Source: Methylocystis heyeri (GTDB taxonomy: Bacteria > Pseudomonadota > Alphaproteobacteria > Rhizobiales > Beijerinckiaceae). From it: a stretch of 64,000 nt of DNA. Each line of letters opens with the position of its first letter. Positions within the stretch are counted from its first letter, which is position 1. The position numbers and the translations under genes were made by a program. Below the pieces are notes generated by a model. The model worked only from the letters and a program-made list of their open reading frames with translations, made no database searches and had not been told where the DNA came from. The stretch spans positions 124,001-188,000 of the forward strand of contig NZ_CP046052.1 of assembly GCF_004802635.2 (NCBI RefSeq). Reading direction: 5' to 3'. Below, piece by piece: positions 16,191 through 24,859 of this stretch.

Positions 16191-19100
16191 GAGGGTTTCC
16201 CGAGAGAGAGCCTTCGCGCCGCCGAAGCCGATCGAATGTGCACGGCGTAATCGAAGATGCTGTTGGCCAGCCCCCCGCCGAGCACGATCCCCGCTATCGT
16301 CAGAATATCGCGGCCTCCGAGCGGCGCCAGATTGAGCGCCCGGCGGGTCGCCGGGGAAAGCTGGGCGGCGACCTGGGCGACGGCCGACAGCAGCAAGGCG
16401 CCGTTCAGCTTGTGGTTCTGCGAATGAACCAGCTTGCCGTAGAGCCCCGGGGCCTCGGAGCGGCAACGGATCGCGTGCAGCAGCTGCCCGTAGGTTATGC
16501 CATGAAAAGTGATCGTGCTCGCTCGCGGCAGGTTTCTCGTCCCGCCGGCGAGAGCGTAAGCCGCGAGAGTGGTCGATCCGATCATCACGCCTTCGCGGAT
16601 CAGATGGCGGAAATCGCCCATCGACAGGATCGGCGCCCGCGCGTCGTGCGGGGGCTGGTCCATCACCGAACTCTCCGGTTCTTCCAGTCCCAGCGCCAGC
16701 GCCGGCAGCGGCTCTCCCGCAATATTCAGCCACAGGAGCTGCGTCGAGGTCATGGCGACGCCCCCGTCGATGAGCGCCGCGCCCAGCATGGCGAGGGTTT
16801 CCGAAACGGAGGTGGAGATCAGATAGCGCAAGACCTTGCGGATATTGGCGTAGGTGGCGCGGCCGAGTCTCACCGCCTCGATCACGCCGTTGAGATCGTT
16901 GCTGGCCAGCACCATGTCGGCGACCTCGCGAGCGACGTCCGTTCCATCCCCTCCCATAGCTATGCTGATGTGGGCGGCGCGCAGAGCCGGCCCGTCGTTG
17001 ACGCCGTCGCCGGTCATTCCCACGACGCGTCCCCCCGTCTGCAGCGCCTTCACGATATTGAGCTTGTCGACGGGGCTCACCCTCGCGAAAACCTGAGCCT
17101 GGCCGGCTAGGGCGGCGAGCGTGTCGGCGGAGAGGTCGGTGATCTGGCCGGCTTCCAGAACCCTGAGCTCGCCGCCGTTGGCGAGATCGAGCTGCCTCGC
17201 GATCGCTCTTGCGGTCGCGCTTTGGTCCCCGGTGATCATGACGCAGCGCACGCCTGCGCGCGCGAGTCGCCGCAGCGCCGGCTGCACGCTCGGCCGGATC
17301 GGATTGACCAGCCCTATGAGTCCCAGCCACTCGAGGTCGCATTCGTCCCGCGGGTCGGCGTCTTTTTCGCATAGGGCGAGGCCGAGAACCCGCAGCGCCT
17401 GGCCCGCCATCCGCTCATTGGCCCTGAGGATATTCGCGCGCGAGGCTTCGTCGAGCGGCTGGACGCCTTCGGCCGTGTGCTGCGCGCTGCAAAGCGCCAG
17501 GACTTCGCTGGGCTCCCCCTTAACGCACAGCAGGCGCCGGCCTTCTTCAACCGAATGGAGAGTGGACATGCGCTTGCGGCCCTCGGACCTCGGCGCGTTT
17601 TCGAGGACGGGCGCCGAGAAGCGCAGCGAGACCGCGTCGACGCCAAAAGCGAGGGCGGCTTCGATCAGGGCGGTCTCGGTCGCGGTCCCTTCGATCAGGG
17701 GACCGTCCGGCCCTGGGCGCACTGAAGATTCGTTGCAGAGGACCGCGACCTCGAACAGGCGCCGCGCTACGGCGGCGGTGGGGCCGTCCGCCTCCCTGTC
17801 GCCGTGAAGCAGCCGGTCGCCTTCGAGCCGCAGCAGGAGGCCTGCCGTGTGGATCGCAGCCGCGGCCATGCGGTTTTCCGTCAGGGTTCCGGTCTTGTCC
17901 AGGCCGATCACTTCGACCGCGCCGAGCGTCTCCACGGCGTCGAGCCTGCGCACGAGAACGTCGCGTTTGCGCATGTTCTGGACGCCGAGGGCGAGGGTGG
18001 TCGTCGCGACCGCGGGCAAGCCCTCGGGGATGGCCGCCACGATGAGCGAAATGGCGTTGCGCAGCATCGCCACCAGACCATGCCGATGATAGACGCCGAC
18101 GCCGAAGACGACGGCGCAGATCAGGCCGTTCAGCAGGATAAGCTCGCGCTCGACGTCGTCGAGCTGGCGCTGCATCGGCGTCTCGGGAGGGCGGACGGCG
18201 TTCAGGAGGCTTTGAACCCGGCCGAGTTCGGTGGAGGAGCCGGTTTCAGTGACGAGCGCGAGCGCGCAGCCGCCGGTCACCGCGGTTCCCCGGAACAGCA
18301 TGTTGCAGCGCTCTGGCAGCAGCGTATCGGCAGGAAGCACGAATTGCGCGTTCTTCTGGACGGGCAGAGCTTCGCCGGTGAGCGCGGACTCGTTGACCGA
18401 AAGCTCGCTGCTTTCGATCAATCGGGCGTCCGCCGGGATCAGCATGCCCCGCTCCACCAGCAGGATATCGCCACGAACCAGTTCCGCGGGATGGATATGG
18501 CGGCGCACGCCTTCGCGCAGCACGGGAACCGGCTCCGGAGCATAATCCGACAGACCGAGGATGGTTCGCTCGGCCTGATGCTCGGTCGCTGTGGCAATGC
18601 CGCCGTTCAGCACGACGACCGCCGCGATGACCAGAGCGTCGACGACGCCGCCGGTCGTCAGGGAAAGCACGGCGGAGCCGGCGAGGAGAAGCACCGGCAG
18701 GCTGACCAGCTGCTGGGCGAAAATCGCCACGGCGGAGCGCGGCTTGGCGCGGGGCAATTCATTGGGTCCGAAGGCCAGGAGGCGTTCGGCGGCCTGCTCG
18801 TCGGTCATGCCGCGGCTCAGGCCCGCGCCGAGCAGCTCCGCTGCGCCTCCCGCCGTCATGGCGTGCCAATGGCGCTCGGCGGCATGTTGGTCGCCGCTGG
18901 CGGCGGAAGACAGCGCCAGCGCCGCGCTTTCGCCCGCGAGCGGCGCCGGCTCTTCCCCCGCGGCTGCTGCGTCGATGATCCGGGCCAGCGCTGCGGGGCC
19001 GGCGGGGGGATCGAATTCGACCAGCACCGAGCCGGTTGCGGCGTCGGCGCGCGTCGTTCTCACGCCGCGGCAGTTGCGCAAAGCCGCATCGACCGCGCGC

Positions 19101-19252
19101 GCGAGCCTTTTGCGGCCGATCAGGCCCGGATGTTTGAACCGGATGCGGCCCGGCGCCGCATCATGGCTGATCCTCGCCGAAACCCGCGGCGAGGCGGGCT
19201 TCCGATCCACCGCGGCTTGAAAGCTCGTCGTCGCGTTCACGGGCATGTTCAT
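16187..19252 (-). CDS. P2-type cation ATPase with N-terminal cysteine-less HMA-like domain
   Basis: 1021 residues from the ATG at 19252; a TTG 19 codons upstream (19309) is also open. Residues about 30-80 form an HMA_2-like domain (PGRIRFKHPGL ... TGSVLVEFD) without CxxC. A Ca2+-ATPase-like pump follows: the N-terminal cation ATPase segment with AERLLAFGPNELP, TGEALP, the transmembrane motif PEGLP (409-413), DKTGTLTENR (D452), GDGVNDGP, and a C-terminal membrane half. PEGLP and the overall form place it in the P2 (Ca2+/Mn2+) branch, not the heavy-metal branch. An 18-codon leader ORF precedes it, and metK overlaps its stop. The ion is not determinable here. Confidence 0.88.
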   Translation of the reverse strand: MNMPVNATTSFQAAVDRKPASPRVSARISHDAAPGRIRFKHPGLIGRKRLARAVDAALRNCRGVRTTRADAATGSVLVEFDPPAGPAALARIIDAAAAGEEPAPLAGESAALALSSAASGDQHAAERHWHAMTAGGAAELLGAGLSRGMTDEQAAERLLAFGPNELPRAKPRSAVAIFAQQLVSLPVLLLAGSAVLSLTTGGVVDALVIAAVVVLNGGIATATEHQAERTILGLSDYAPEPVPVLREGVRRHIHPAELVRGDILLVERGMLIPADARLIESSELSVNESALTGEALPVQKNAQFVLPADTLLPERCNMLFRGTAVTGGCALALVTETGSSTELGRVQSLLNAVRPPETPMQRQLDDVERELILLNGLICAVVFGVGVYHRHGLVAMLRNAISLIVAAIPEGLPAVATTTLALGVQNMRKRDVLVRRLDAVETLGAVEVIGLDKTGTLTENRMAAAAIHTAGLLLRLEGDRLLHGDREADGPTAAVARRLFEVAVLCNESSVRPGPDGPLIEGTATETALIEAALAFGVDAVSLRFSAPVLENAPRSEGRKRMSTLHSVEEGRRLLCVKGEPSEVLALCSAQHTAEGVQPLDEASRANILRANERMAGQALRVLGLALCEKDADPRDECDLEWLGLIGLVNPIRPSVQPALRRLARAGVRCVMITGDQSATARAIARQLDLANGGELRVLEAGQITDLSADTLAALAGQAQVFARVSPVDKLNIVKALQTGGRVVGMTGDGVNDGPALRAAHISIAMGGDGTDVAREVADMVLASNDLNGVIEAVRLGRATYANIRKVLRYLISTSVSETLAMLGAALIDGGVAMTSTQLLWLNIAGEPLPALALGLEEPESSVMDQPPHDARAPILSMGDFRHLIREGVMIGSTTLAAYALAGGTRNLPRASTITFHGITYGQLLHAIRCRSEAPGLYGKLVHSQNHKLNGALLLSAVAQVAAQLSPATRRALNLAPLGGRDILTIAGIVLGGGLANSIFDYAVHIRSASAARRLSLGKPS

Positions 19253-19262
19253 CTCGGGCGGC

Positions 19263-19319
19263 TCATTCTCGCTCGAGAGGAACGTTCCGTTCCGGCTCGC
19301 GCGCTTCAATTTCCGTCAT
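19263..19319 (-). CDS. Possible 18-residue leader ORF before the P2-type ATPase
   Basis: ATG with AAAGGAG about seven bases upstream, encoding MTEIEAREPERNVPLERE and then TGA. It ends 10 bases before the ATPase ATG at 19252 and is in a different frame. The ribosome site here is stronger than that of the pump gene, so translation may couple through the leader. It could instead be spacer. Confidence 0.35.
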   Translation of the reverse strand: MTEIEAREPERNVPLERE

Positions 19320-19568
19320 TTCCAGCTCCTTTCCAGGAGTAGCGTAGGACGCGCAGAGCGCCCGCCATGGCCTCCTTAGGCCGGTACCTCCCATTGGCGT
19401 TGAAAAGACGATGCTTTATGGGCTCTTGCCGAATAACTTCGCTGCGGCCTTTCCGACTGCATCAGAGCATTCGCAAGGCGAGCCATCCGCATGACAGGAG
19501 AGCAGACTCTCTTGTCATGTTCCAGCGCGCAAAAAGACGCGCAGGGTCTCGACGGGCTTCGGGGGGCG

Positions 19569-22500
19569 TCACAGCCCCCATCTGCGAACAAACCAGACCT
19601 TCACGAAATGCGTCATGACCGCGTATGTCGCCAGCATGGCGGCGACCAGAGGCCAATAAAGCTGGGGCAGGGGCACAAATCCGAGGACCGAGCCGACCCA
19701 TGTGAAGGGGAGCGAGACGCCGACGACGCATATGATCAACGTCGTCGCGATCAGAGCATTGCTGGCGCGGCTTTCGAGAAACGGAATCCTCGCGGTCCGG
19801 ATGATGTGGATGATCAGGGTCTGGGTCAGCAGAGATTCCACGAACCAGCCGGTCTGGAACAGCGGGGCGTCGTTCCAGGCGTCGAACACGAACAGCATCA
19901 TGGCGTAGGTCGCGTAGTCGAATATCGAGCTGATCGGCCCGATGAAGACCATGAACTTGAAAATATTGCTGATGTCCCACTTGCGCGGGGTCGCGAGATA
20001 TTCCTCGTCCACCGTGTCGGTCGGAATCGCCGTCTGGGAGAAGTCGTAAAGAAGATTGTTGGTGAGCACCTGGATGGGCGCCATCGGCAGGAACGGCAGG
20101 AACAGGCTGGCGCCGAGCACGCTGAACATGTTTCCGAAATTCGAGCTCGCGCCCATTTTGATATATTTGGTGATGTTTGCGAAGATCCTGCGCCCCTCGA
20201 TCACCCCTTCGTCGAGCACGAGCAGGTTTTTCTCGAGAAGAATGATATCGGCCGATTCCTTGGCGATATCGACCGCCGTATCGACGCTGATTCCGACATC
20301 CGCCGCCTTGAGGGCGGGGCCGTCGTTTATGCCGTCGCCCAGAAAGCCGACCACCCGCCCCTTCCGGTGCAGAGCTTCGATCACCCTGGATTTCTGCATG
20401 GGGGACAGTTTGGCGAAGACCACCGTGTCCACAGCGAAACCGGCCAGCGCCTCCTGGTCCATCTGGTCGATTTCATGCCCGAGCGCTATCCGGTCGACCT
20501 TCAGGCCGACGTCCTTGCAGATCTTGCGGGTGACGACCTCATTGTCGCCGGTCAGAATCTTCACCGCTACGCCCGCCCTGGCGAGATCGGCGATGGCCTG
20601 CGCCGCGCTTTCCTTGGGAGGATCGAGAAAAGCTATATAACCGAGCAAGGTAAGATCGCGCTCGTCCGCGACCGTGTAAACGGCCTGTCCCGCCGGCATC
20701 TCCTTATAGGCGACCGCAACCACCCGGAATCCGTCCTCATTGAGTTCGCAGGTCTCCCGTTTCGCGGTTTCGAGATGGGTGGGATCGAGGCGGCCGCACT
20801 CATTTTCCGTCTCATAGGTCGTCGATGCGGCGAATATCTCCTCGACCGCGCCTTTGCAGATCAGGAGATGCTTGCCGTCATCGCGCTGCACCACGACCGA
20901 GAGCCGCCTGCGCTGGAAATCGAACGGGATTTCGTCGATCTTGAAGAAGCGGCCGGCGAGGCGGGTCTCCTCGACTTCCGAGTGTTCAAGCACGGCCTTG
21001 TCGAGAAGGTTTTTGAGGCCGGATTGAAAATGGCTGTTGAGATAGGCGAATTCGAGCACCCGGTCGGAATCTTCGCCGTAGATGTCCAGATGATGTTTCA
21101 GAATGATGCGGTCCTGGGTCAGGGTGCCGGTCTTGTCGGTGCACAGCACGTCCATGGCGCCGAAATTCTGGATCGCGTTGAGGCGTTTGACGATCACCTT
21201 GTGGCTCGCCATGGCGATAGCGCCTTTCGCGAGATTCACCGTCACGATCATCGGCAGCATTTCGGGCGTGAGCCCGACAGCCACCGCCACGGCGAAGAGC
21301 AGCGCCTCCAGCCAGTCGTGCTTGGTGAACCCGTTGACCAGAAAGACGGCGGGCGCCATCACCAGCATGAATCTGATCATCAGCCAGGTGAATTTATCGA
21401 CGCCCAGATCAAAGGCGGTCGGAGCCCGACGCTCCGCGATCTCGTCCGCCAATCGACCAAAGAAAGTGTTTCGTCCCGTCCGCAGAATGACGCCGGTCCC
21501 ATATCCCGAGACCACATTGGCCCCCATGAAGCAGATGTTCGGCAGATCGAAAGGATCGCCGTGAACCTGCTCGCAGGCGTGAGCGTATTTTTCCGCGGGC
21601 ATCGCCTCGCCGGTGAGGGCCGACTGGTTGATGAAAAGATCCTTGGCCTCGAGCAGTCGCAGATCGGCGGGGATGATGTCCCCCGCAGAAAGCTGAACGA
21701 TGTCGCCGGGCGCGAGCTGCTCGATGGGGATTTCGGCGAAGGGGTCGTCGGGATCGCCTGGAGTGCGCCTGACGCTCGCGGTGGTGTGGACCATCGCCCG
21801 CAGCCGCGCCGCGGCCTCATTGGAGCGATGCTCCTGCACGAAGGCGGTCGCGATCGCGAGAACCACCATCGAGGAAATGACGATCGCGGCGCGAACGTCG
21901 CCCAGAAAATAGGAAACGATCGCCAGGGTCAGCAACAAGGCGTTGAGCGGGTTGCGGGCTCGGCCCCACAGCTCTTGCAGGATCGTCGCCTTGGCTTCGC
22001 GGGCGACGATGTTGGGCCCGCAGGCGATCAGCCGCTCCTCCGCCTCCGATTGCGAAAGGCCCTGGAGCCGCGACCCGGCTTTCCCGCAGGCCTCGTTCGG
22101 GGCCAATCGGCTGATATCCGCCAGTTCGCCGCTCTGAGGCGCGGAGCTCTCAGCGCCGGAACTCCGCACGCCGCGCCGCTTTTGTAGGAGGTGGCCGCCG
22201 GCGACGGCCCCCAATCCGATCGATGCGAAAGCGACCAGCGATGCGAGAAGCCGCATGCTGATCGTCGGGCGAGGCGGCGGCGAAGAGATTTCCGGAGTCG
22301 AAGCCGGGTCAGCCTCCCCGGCAGGCTTTTCCTCTGCAGGCTTTTGGGCCGCCGCGAGCCTGCCGAGTTCGGAAAGTCCCTCACGCGCCGCCTGGAGCGT
22401 CGGATCGAGTTTCAGCGCCGTTTCGAAGTCTTGTTTGGCTCGGGCGAAATCCTGTGCGCTGCTGTAGACCGCGGCCCGCTGCAAATATGGCGCGGCCGCG

Positions 22501-22901
22501 CCCGGCTCGAGGGCGATGGCGTGGTCGCAATCGGCGGCCGCTGCGGCGAAGTCTCCTTTTGAGAGGCGGATGGAAGCCCGCTCCCGCCAGGCGGTGGCCG
22601 ATCCGGGGTCGAGCCGCAACGCCTCATCGAGGAGGGCCAGCGCGCCTCCGTCATCCCCTTTGGACCGAAGCTGGAGCGCTTTCTTCGCCAAGGCGGCGGC
22701 CCGGCGTTGCGCTTTCTCGATCGCGCCCGTCGAGGGTCCTTTGCAGGGGGGCGCCCGGTTGTCGCCGCATGGAGCCGGACGTTGTTCCGCCTTTGCGGGA
22801 GCCGCCGCGGCGACGGCCAGGCAAGCGAGGGCGACCGAGGCGACGAGGGCTAAATCCAGGATGCGTTTCCGCAGAGCAGGAACGGTTGCGATCTGCGTCA
22901 T
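19569..22901 (-). CDS. MgtA-like P3-type Mg2+ ATPase fused to a periplasmic TPR domain
   Basis: 1110 residues in one uninterrupted frame. Residues 1-39 look like a signal peptide ending AKAEQ. Residues 65-180 hold three TPR units (e.g. GGALALLDEALRLDP, ARAKQDFETALKLDP). A Pro/Glu linker and one membrane helix (about 216-240) lead into a full MgtA-type ATPase: TGEAMP (430-435), TPEMLP (545-550), CTDKTGTLT (D589), GDGINDGP, and the C-terminal six-helix half. MgtA/MgtB pumps import Mg2+; they are normally about 900 residues without the first 250. The topology fits: periplasmic TPR, then one helix returning to the cytoplasm. AGGA precedes the ATG. The TPR fusion suggests an envelope-side partner or sensor. 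Confidence 0.9.
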   Translation of the reverse strand: MTQIATVPALRKRILDLALVASVALACLAVAAAAPAKAEQRPAPCGDNRAPPCKGPSTGAIEKAQRRAAALAKKALQLRSKGDDGGALALLDEALRLDPGSATAWRERASIRLSKGDFAAAAADCDHAIALEPGAAAPYLQRAAVYSSAQDFARAKQDFETALKLDPTLQAAREGLSELGRLAAAQKPAEEKPAGEADPASTPEISSPPPRPTISMRLLASLVAFASIGLGAVAGGHLLQKRRGVRSSGAESSAPQSGELADISRLAPNEACGKAGSRLQGLSQSEAEERLIACGPNIVAREAKATILQELWGRARNPLNALLLTLAIVSYFLGDVRAAIVISSMVVLAIATAFVQEHRSNEAAARLRAMVHTTASVRRTPGDPDDPFAEIPIEQLAPGDIVQLSAGDIIPADLRLLEAKDLFINQSALTGEAMPAEKYAHACEQVHGDPFDLPNICFMGANVVSGYGTGVILRTGRNTFFGRLADEIAERRAPTAFDLGVDKFTWLMIRFMLVMAPAVFLVNGFTKHDWLEALLFAVAVAVGLTPEMLPMIVTVNLAKGAIAMASHKVIVKRLNAIQNFGAMDVLCTDKTGTLTQDRIILKHHLDIYGEDSDRVLEFAYLNSHFQSGLKNLLDKAVLEHSEVEETRLAGRFFKIDEIPFDFQRRRLSVVVQRDDGKHLLICKGAVEEIFAASTTYETENECGRLDPTHLETAKRETCELNEDGFRVVAVAYKEMPAGQAVYTVADERDLTLLGYIAFLDPPKESAAQAIADLARAGVAVKILTGDNEVVTRKICKDVGLKVDRIALGHEIDQMDQEALAGFAVDTVVFAKLSPMQKSRVIEALHRKGRVVGFLGDGINDGPALKAADVGISVDTAVDIAKESADIILLEKNLLVLDEGVIEGRRIFANITKYIKMGASSNFGNMFSVLGASLFLPFLPMAPIQVLTNNLLYDFSQTAIPTDTVDEEYLATPRKWDISNIFKFMVFIGPISSIFDYATYAMMLFVFDAWNDAPLFQTGWFVESLLTQTLIIHIIRTARIPFLESRASNALIATTLIICVVGVSLPFTWVGSVLGFVPLPQLYWPLVAAMLATYAVMTHFVKVWFVRRWGL

Positions 22902-23145
22902 TTGGTCGATCCTCAGGCCGAAGCAGGGCGTCTGGCGAAGGCCGCAGCGGGCAGCTCCCGGCTTGTATCACAAGCTTGTCAGCGCAATGCGCGGCGATGC
23001 GTCGCCGGCCTCCAGCGCCGGGGGCATGGAAGGATCATGTCATGACGGCTTTGCGACAAGCCGCCGGAGTCCGCAAGGAAATACAGAAGGGCGGGGCTGT
23101 CCGGTCAGAGAGGTTCGCGCTTTCGAAATTGGTTGTTGGAGAGGC

Positions 23146-23172
23146 GCCCGCCTGCGGGCGAAGCAGGCGGGC
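23146..23172. repeat. Perfect inverted repeat, GC-rich hairpin
   Basis: Arms GCCCGCCTGC and GCAGGCGGGC with a 7-base loop. It lies downstream of the His/Tyr-rich gene and could help end its transcript, but no T-run follows on either strand. Confidence 0.6.
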
Positions 23173-23179
23173 TGTATCG

Positions 23180-23215
23180 GACGACGGCGTTAGATCGCCG
23201 TGGAGCGCCGTCGTC
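23180..23215. repeat. Perfect inverted repeat, second hairpin
   Basis: Arms GACGACGGCG and CGCCGTCGTC with a 16-base loop. On the minus strand it is the first hairpin after the His/Tyr-rich gene stop, 46 bases downstream. No T-run is present, so its role as terminator is uncertain. Confidence 0.6.
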
Positions 23216-23261
23216 TCCAGACCATCAGGCGAGACGCTCGCACTTTTCGGGGACGGGCAGC

Positions 23262-23633
23262 CTACCAGCCATAATAATAGGGGCTGTATCCCCAGCCTCC
23301 CAACGCCCACAGCGGCGCGGTCATCAACCCCAGCGCTGCGCCGGCCACGGCCGCTCCGGGATTATAGTAGCCATAATAATAATGATGACGCCAGCCGTAA
23401 TGCCGGTAGTAGTGATGGCGCCAGCCATAATGCCTGTAGTGACGATGGTGATAATAATGTGGGTGATGGTAATAGTGATGATAATAATGGACCTGCTGCA
23501 CCGGAGAAGAACCTGCGATGATCTCCTTGCCCGCAATTGGCATAGGCGCCGCAGAAGCGGGGGGCGCAGAGACGGCAAGTCCTGCGACCACGCAGGCCGC
23601 CAGAAGATTGTTCGTATAGGTTGCGCTAAGCAT
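23262..23633 (-). CDS. Secreted His/Tyr-rich small protein
   Basis: 123 residues, ATG with GGAGG six bases upstream. The N-terminus is a signal peptide (NNLLAACVVAGLAVSAPPASAA). The middle (about 48-85) is almost only His, Tyr and Arg and contains a tandem repeat of RHYGWRHHYY. The C-terminus is glycine/alanine-rich (PGAAVAGAALGL) and ends in GGWGYSPYYYGW. This fits small envelope proteins that may bind metal or coat the surface. The histidine content suggests metal binding in the periplasm; no known family is recognised. Confidence 0.75.
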   Translation of the reverse strand: MLSATYTNNLLAACVVAGLAVSAPPASAAPMPIAGKEIIAGSSPVQQVHYYHHYYHHPHYYHHRHYRHYGWRHHYYRHYGWRHHYYYGYYNPGAAVAGAALGLMTAPLWALGGWGYSPYYYGW

Positions 23634-23801
23634 GTCGACCTCCAATAGGCCGCGATGCGCGAAACCCTTAGGCGCTGAAGCGTCTGTTCCGTTCTTCGTG
23701 GCCCTTCCCCGCCCAACTAGATCACGGATCTTTTGGAGCAAGGGTTTGAAAGGTCTCTTTTATTCACGCCGATGGGGCGCTGACGGCGAGCCGCCAGACG
23801 C

Positions 23802-24839
23802 CTATTCCGAATCTGCGCCGACGCCTCCGATCTCTATCCGCCAAACGCCTTCGGGAAGCTCCCGAATAGCGATTTTCTCTCCCAGAAAGGCGTGAATGAC
23901 CTCGATATTGGTGAGCATGTGGCGCGATGGCGCGCATGTGACGAAAACACCGCCCGGGCCGAGCGCGAGGGGCAGCAGAAGCTGGTCGCCGAGATGGACG
24001 TCGACCGGATGCTCGCCCCGAAGGTAATGATCGACCTGCGCGGCGCATTCCTCGGCGACCGTTTCGGAACTCGCGCCGAGGCGGCCGAAAGCGACGAAGA
24101 CCTCGGTCACATGCTCATAGCCGAGCGTGACGATCAGAATGTTGCCCGGCCCTTTCGCGCGACGTTCCGTCATCGGCGCGACGCGATCCTCGGACCAGTT
24201 CAGCAGCGCGCACAGCCGCTCCGCTTCCCGCGTGGCGATCGTATAGGCGAGGTTGGAGACGACGGCCTCGCCCTTGTGTTCGATCAAGGCGCCGCGCGTT
24301 GTCAGGAGCAGGGGGCGCGTCGGAGACGTCGCGCCGATCTCGATCACGATCTCTCCGCCGCCCGCCGGATAATATCCGGGGCGCGTCAATGCCGCCGCGA
24401 CGCTGTAACCCATGCGCCGCAGCAGCGGCAGAAAGGCGCGATCGAGAAACTCGAAAGGCGGAGCCCCGACATTATTGGTCCCGCCCTGTATCGTCACGCG
24501 GGACGGGGCGCCGGCCAGCGCAAGGGGAAGAAGCACGGTCTGCAGGACGAGGCTCGTGGAGCCGGCCGAGCCGATGTTGAAGACATAATCTCCCGCCCGC
24601 ACGGGGCCGGGCGCGAAAACCAGCGACGTCGAGCCGACCTCGGCGCCATCGATCCGCGCGCCGCAGATTTCCGCTGCAGCCTTGACCGCCGTAAGATGCT
24701 GGCGCATCAGACCCGGCCTCTCGCGGCCCGCGCGAATCCTTTCGATAGCGAACGGTTGTCCCGTCGCCATCGAAAGACTCAAGGCCGAGCGCAGAATTTG
24801 GCCGCCGCCCTCGCCGAAGGCGCCGTCGATCGTTAACAT
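23802..24839 (-). CDS. rtcA: RNA 3'-terminal phosphate cyclase
   Basis: 345 residues, the usual RtcA length. The enzyme converts RNA 3'-phosphate ends into 2',3'-cyclic phosphate through an adenylylated His. The start IDGAFGEGGGQILRSALSLS, the motif IGSAGSTSLVLQTVLLPL and the catalytic segment CAPSRHMLTNIEV (H307) are all conserved. It is the last gene of the rsr - Y RNAs - rtcB - rtcA unit, 20 bases after rtcB. It would be expressed only when RtcR is active. Confidence 0.96.
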   Translation of the reverse strand: MLTIDGAFGEGGGQILRSALSLSMATGQPFAIERIRAGRERPGLMRQHLTAVKAAAEICGARIDGAEVGSTSLVFAPGPVRAGDYVFNIGSAGSTSLVLQTVLLPLALAGAPSRVTIQGGTNNVGAPPFEFLDRAFLPLLRRMGYSVAAALTRPGYYPAGGGEIVIEIGATSPTRPLLLTTRGALIEHKGEAVVSNLAYTIATREAERLCALLNWSEDRVAPMTERRAKGPGNILIVTLGYEHVTEVFVAFGRLGASSETVAEECAAQVDHYLRGEHPVDVHLGDQLLLPLALGPGGVFVTCAPSRHMLTNIEVIHAFLGEKIAIRELPEGVWRIEIGGVGADSE

Positions 24840-24859
24840 CAGACTGAACCTCTAAAAAG

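Larger units (their letters stand above)
22902..23261. other. Intergenic region with two strong inverted repeats
   Basis: About 360 bases between the TPR-MgtA gene and the His/Tyr-rich gene, both on the minus strand. It should carry the MgtA promoter and the 3' end of the upstream gene. Two hairpins are the only structures seen: 23146-23172 and 23180-23215. No coding sequence was recognised. Confidence 0.5.

Noticed and set aside
15009-17372. Frame longer than metK, extending upstream in the minus strand
   Set aside because: The upstream part is Arg-rich shadow of the ATPase gene; metK starts at the ATG at 16190.
19491-22187. Long plus-strand frame opposite TPR-MgtA
   Set aside because: Shadow of a well-defined pump gene in GC-rich DNA.
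23146-23215. The two hairpins as classic terminators
   Set aside because: No T-run follows either hairpin on the minus strand, so they are listed only as inverted repeats.
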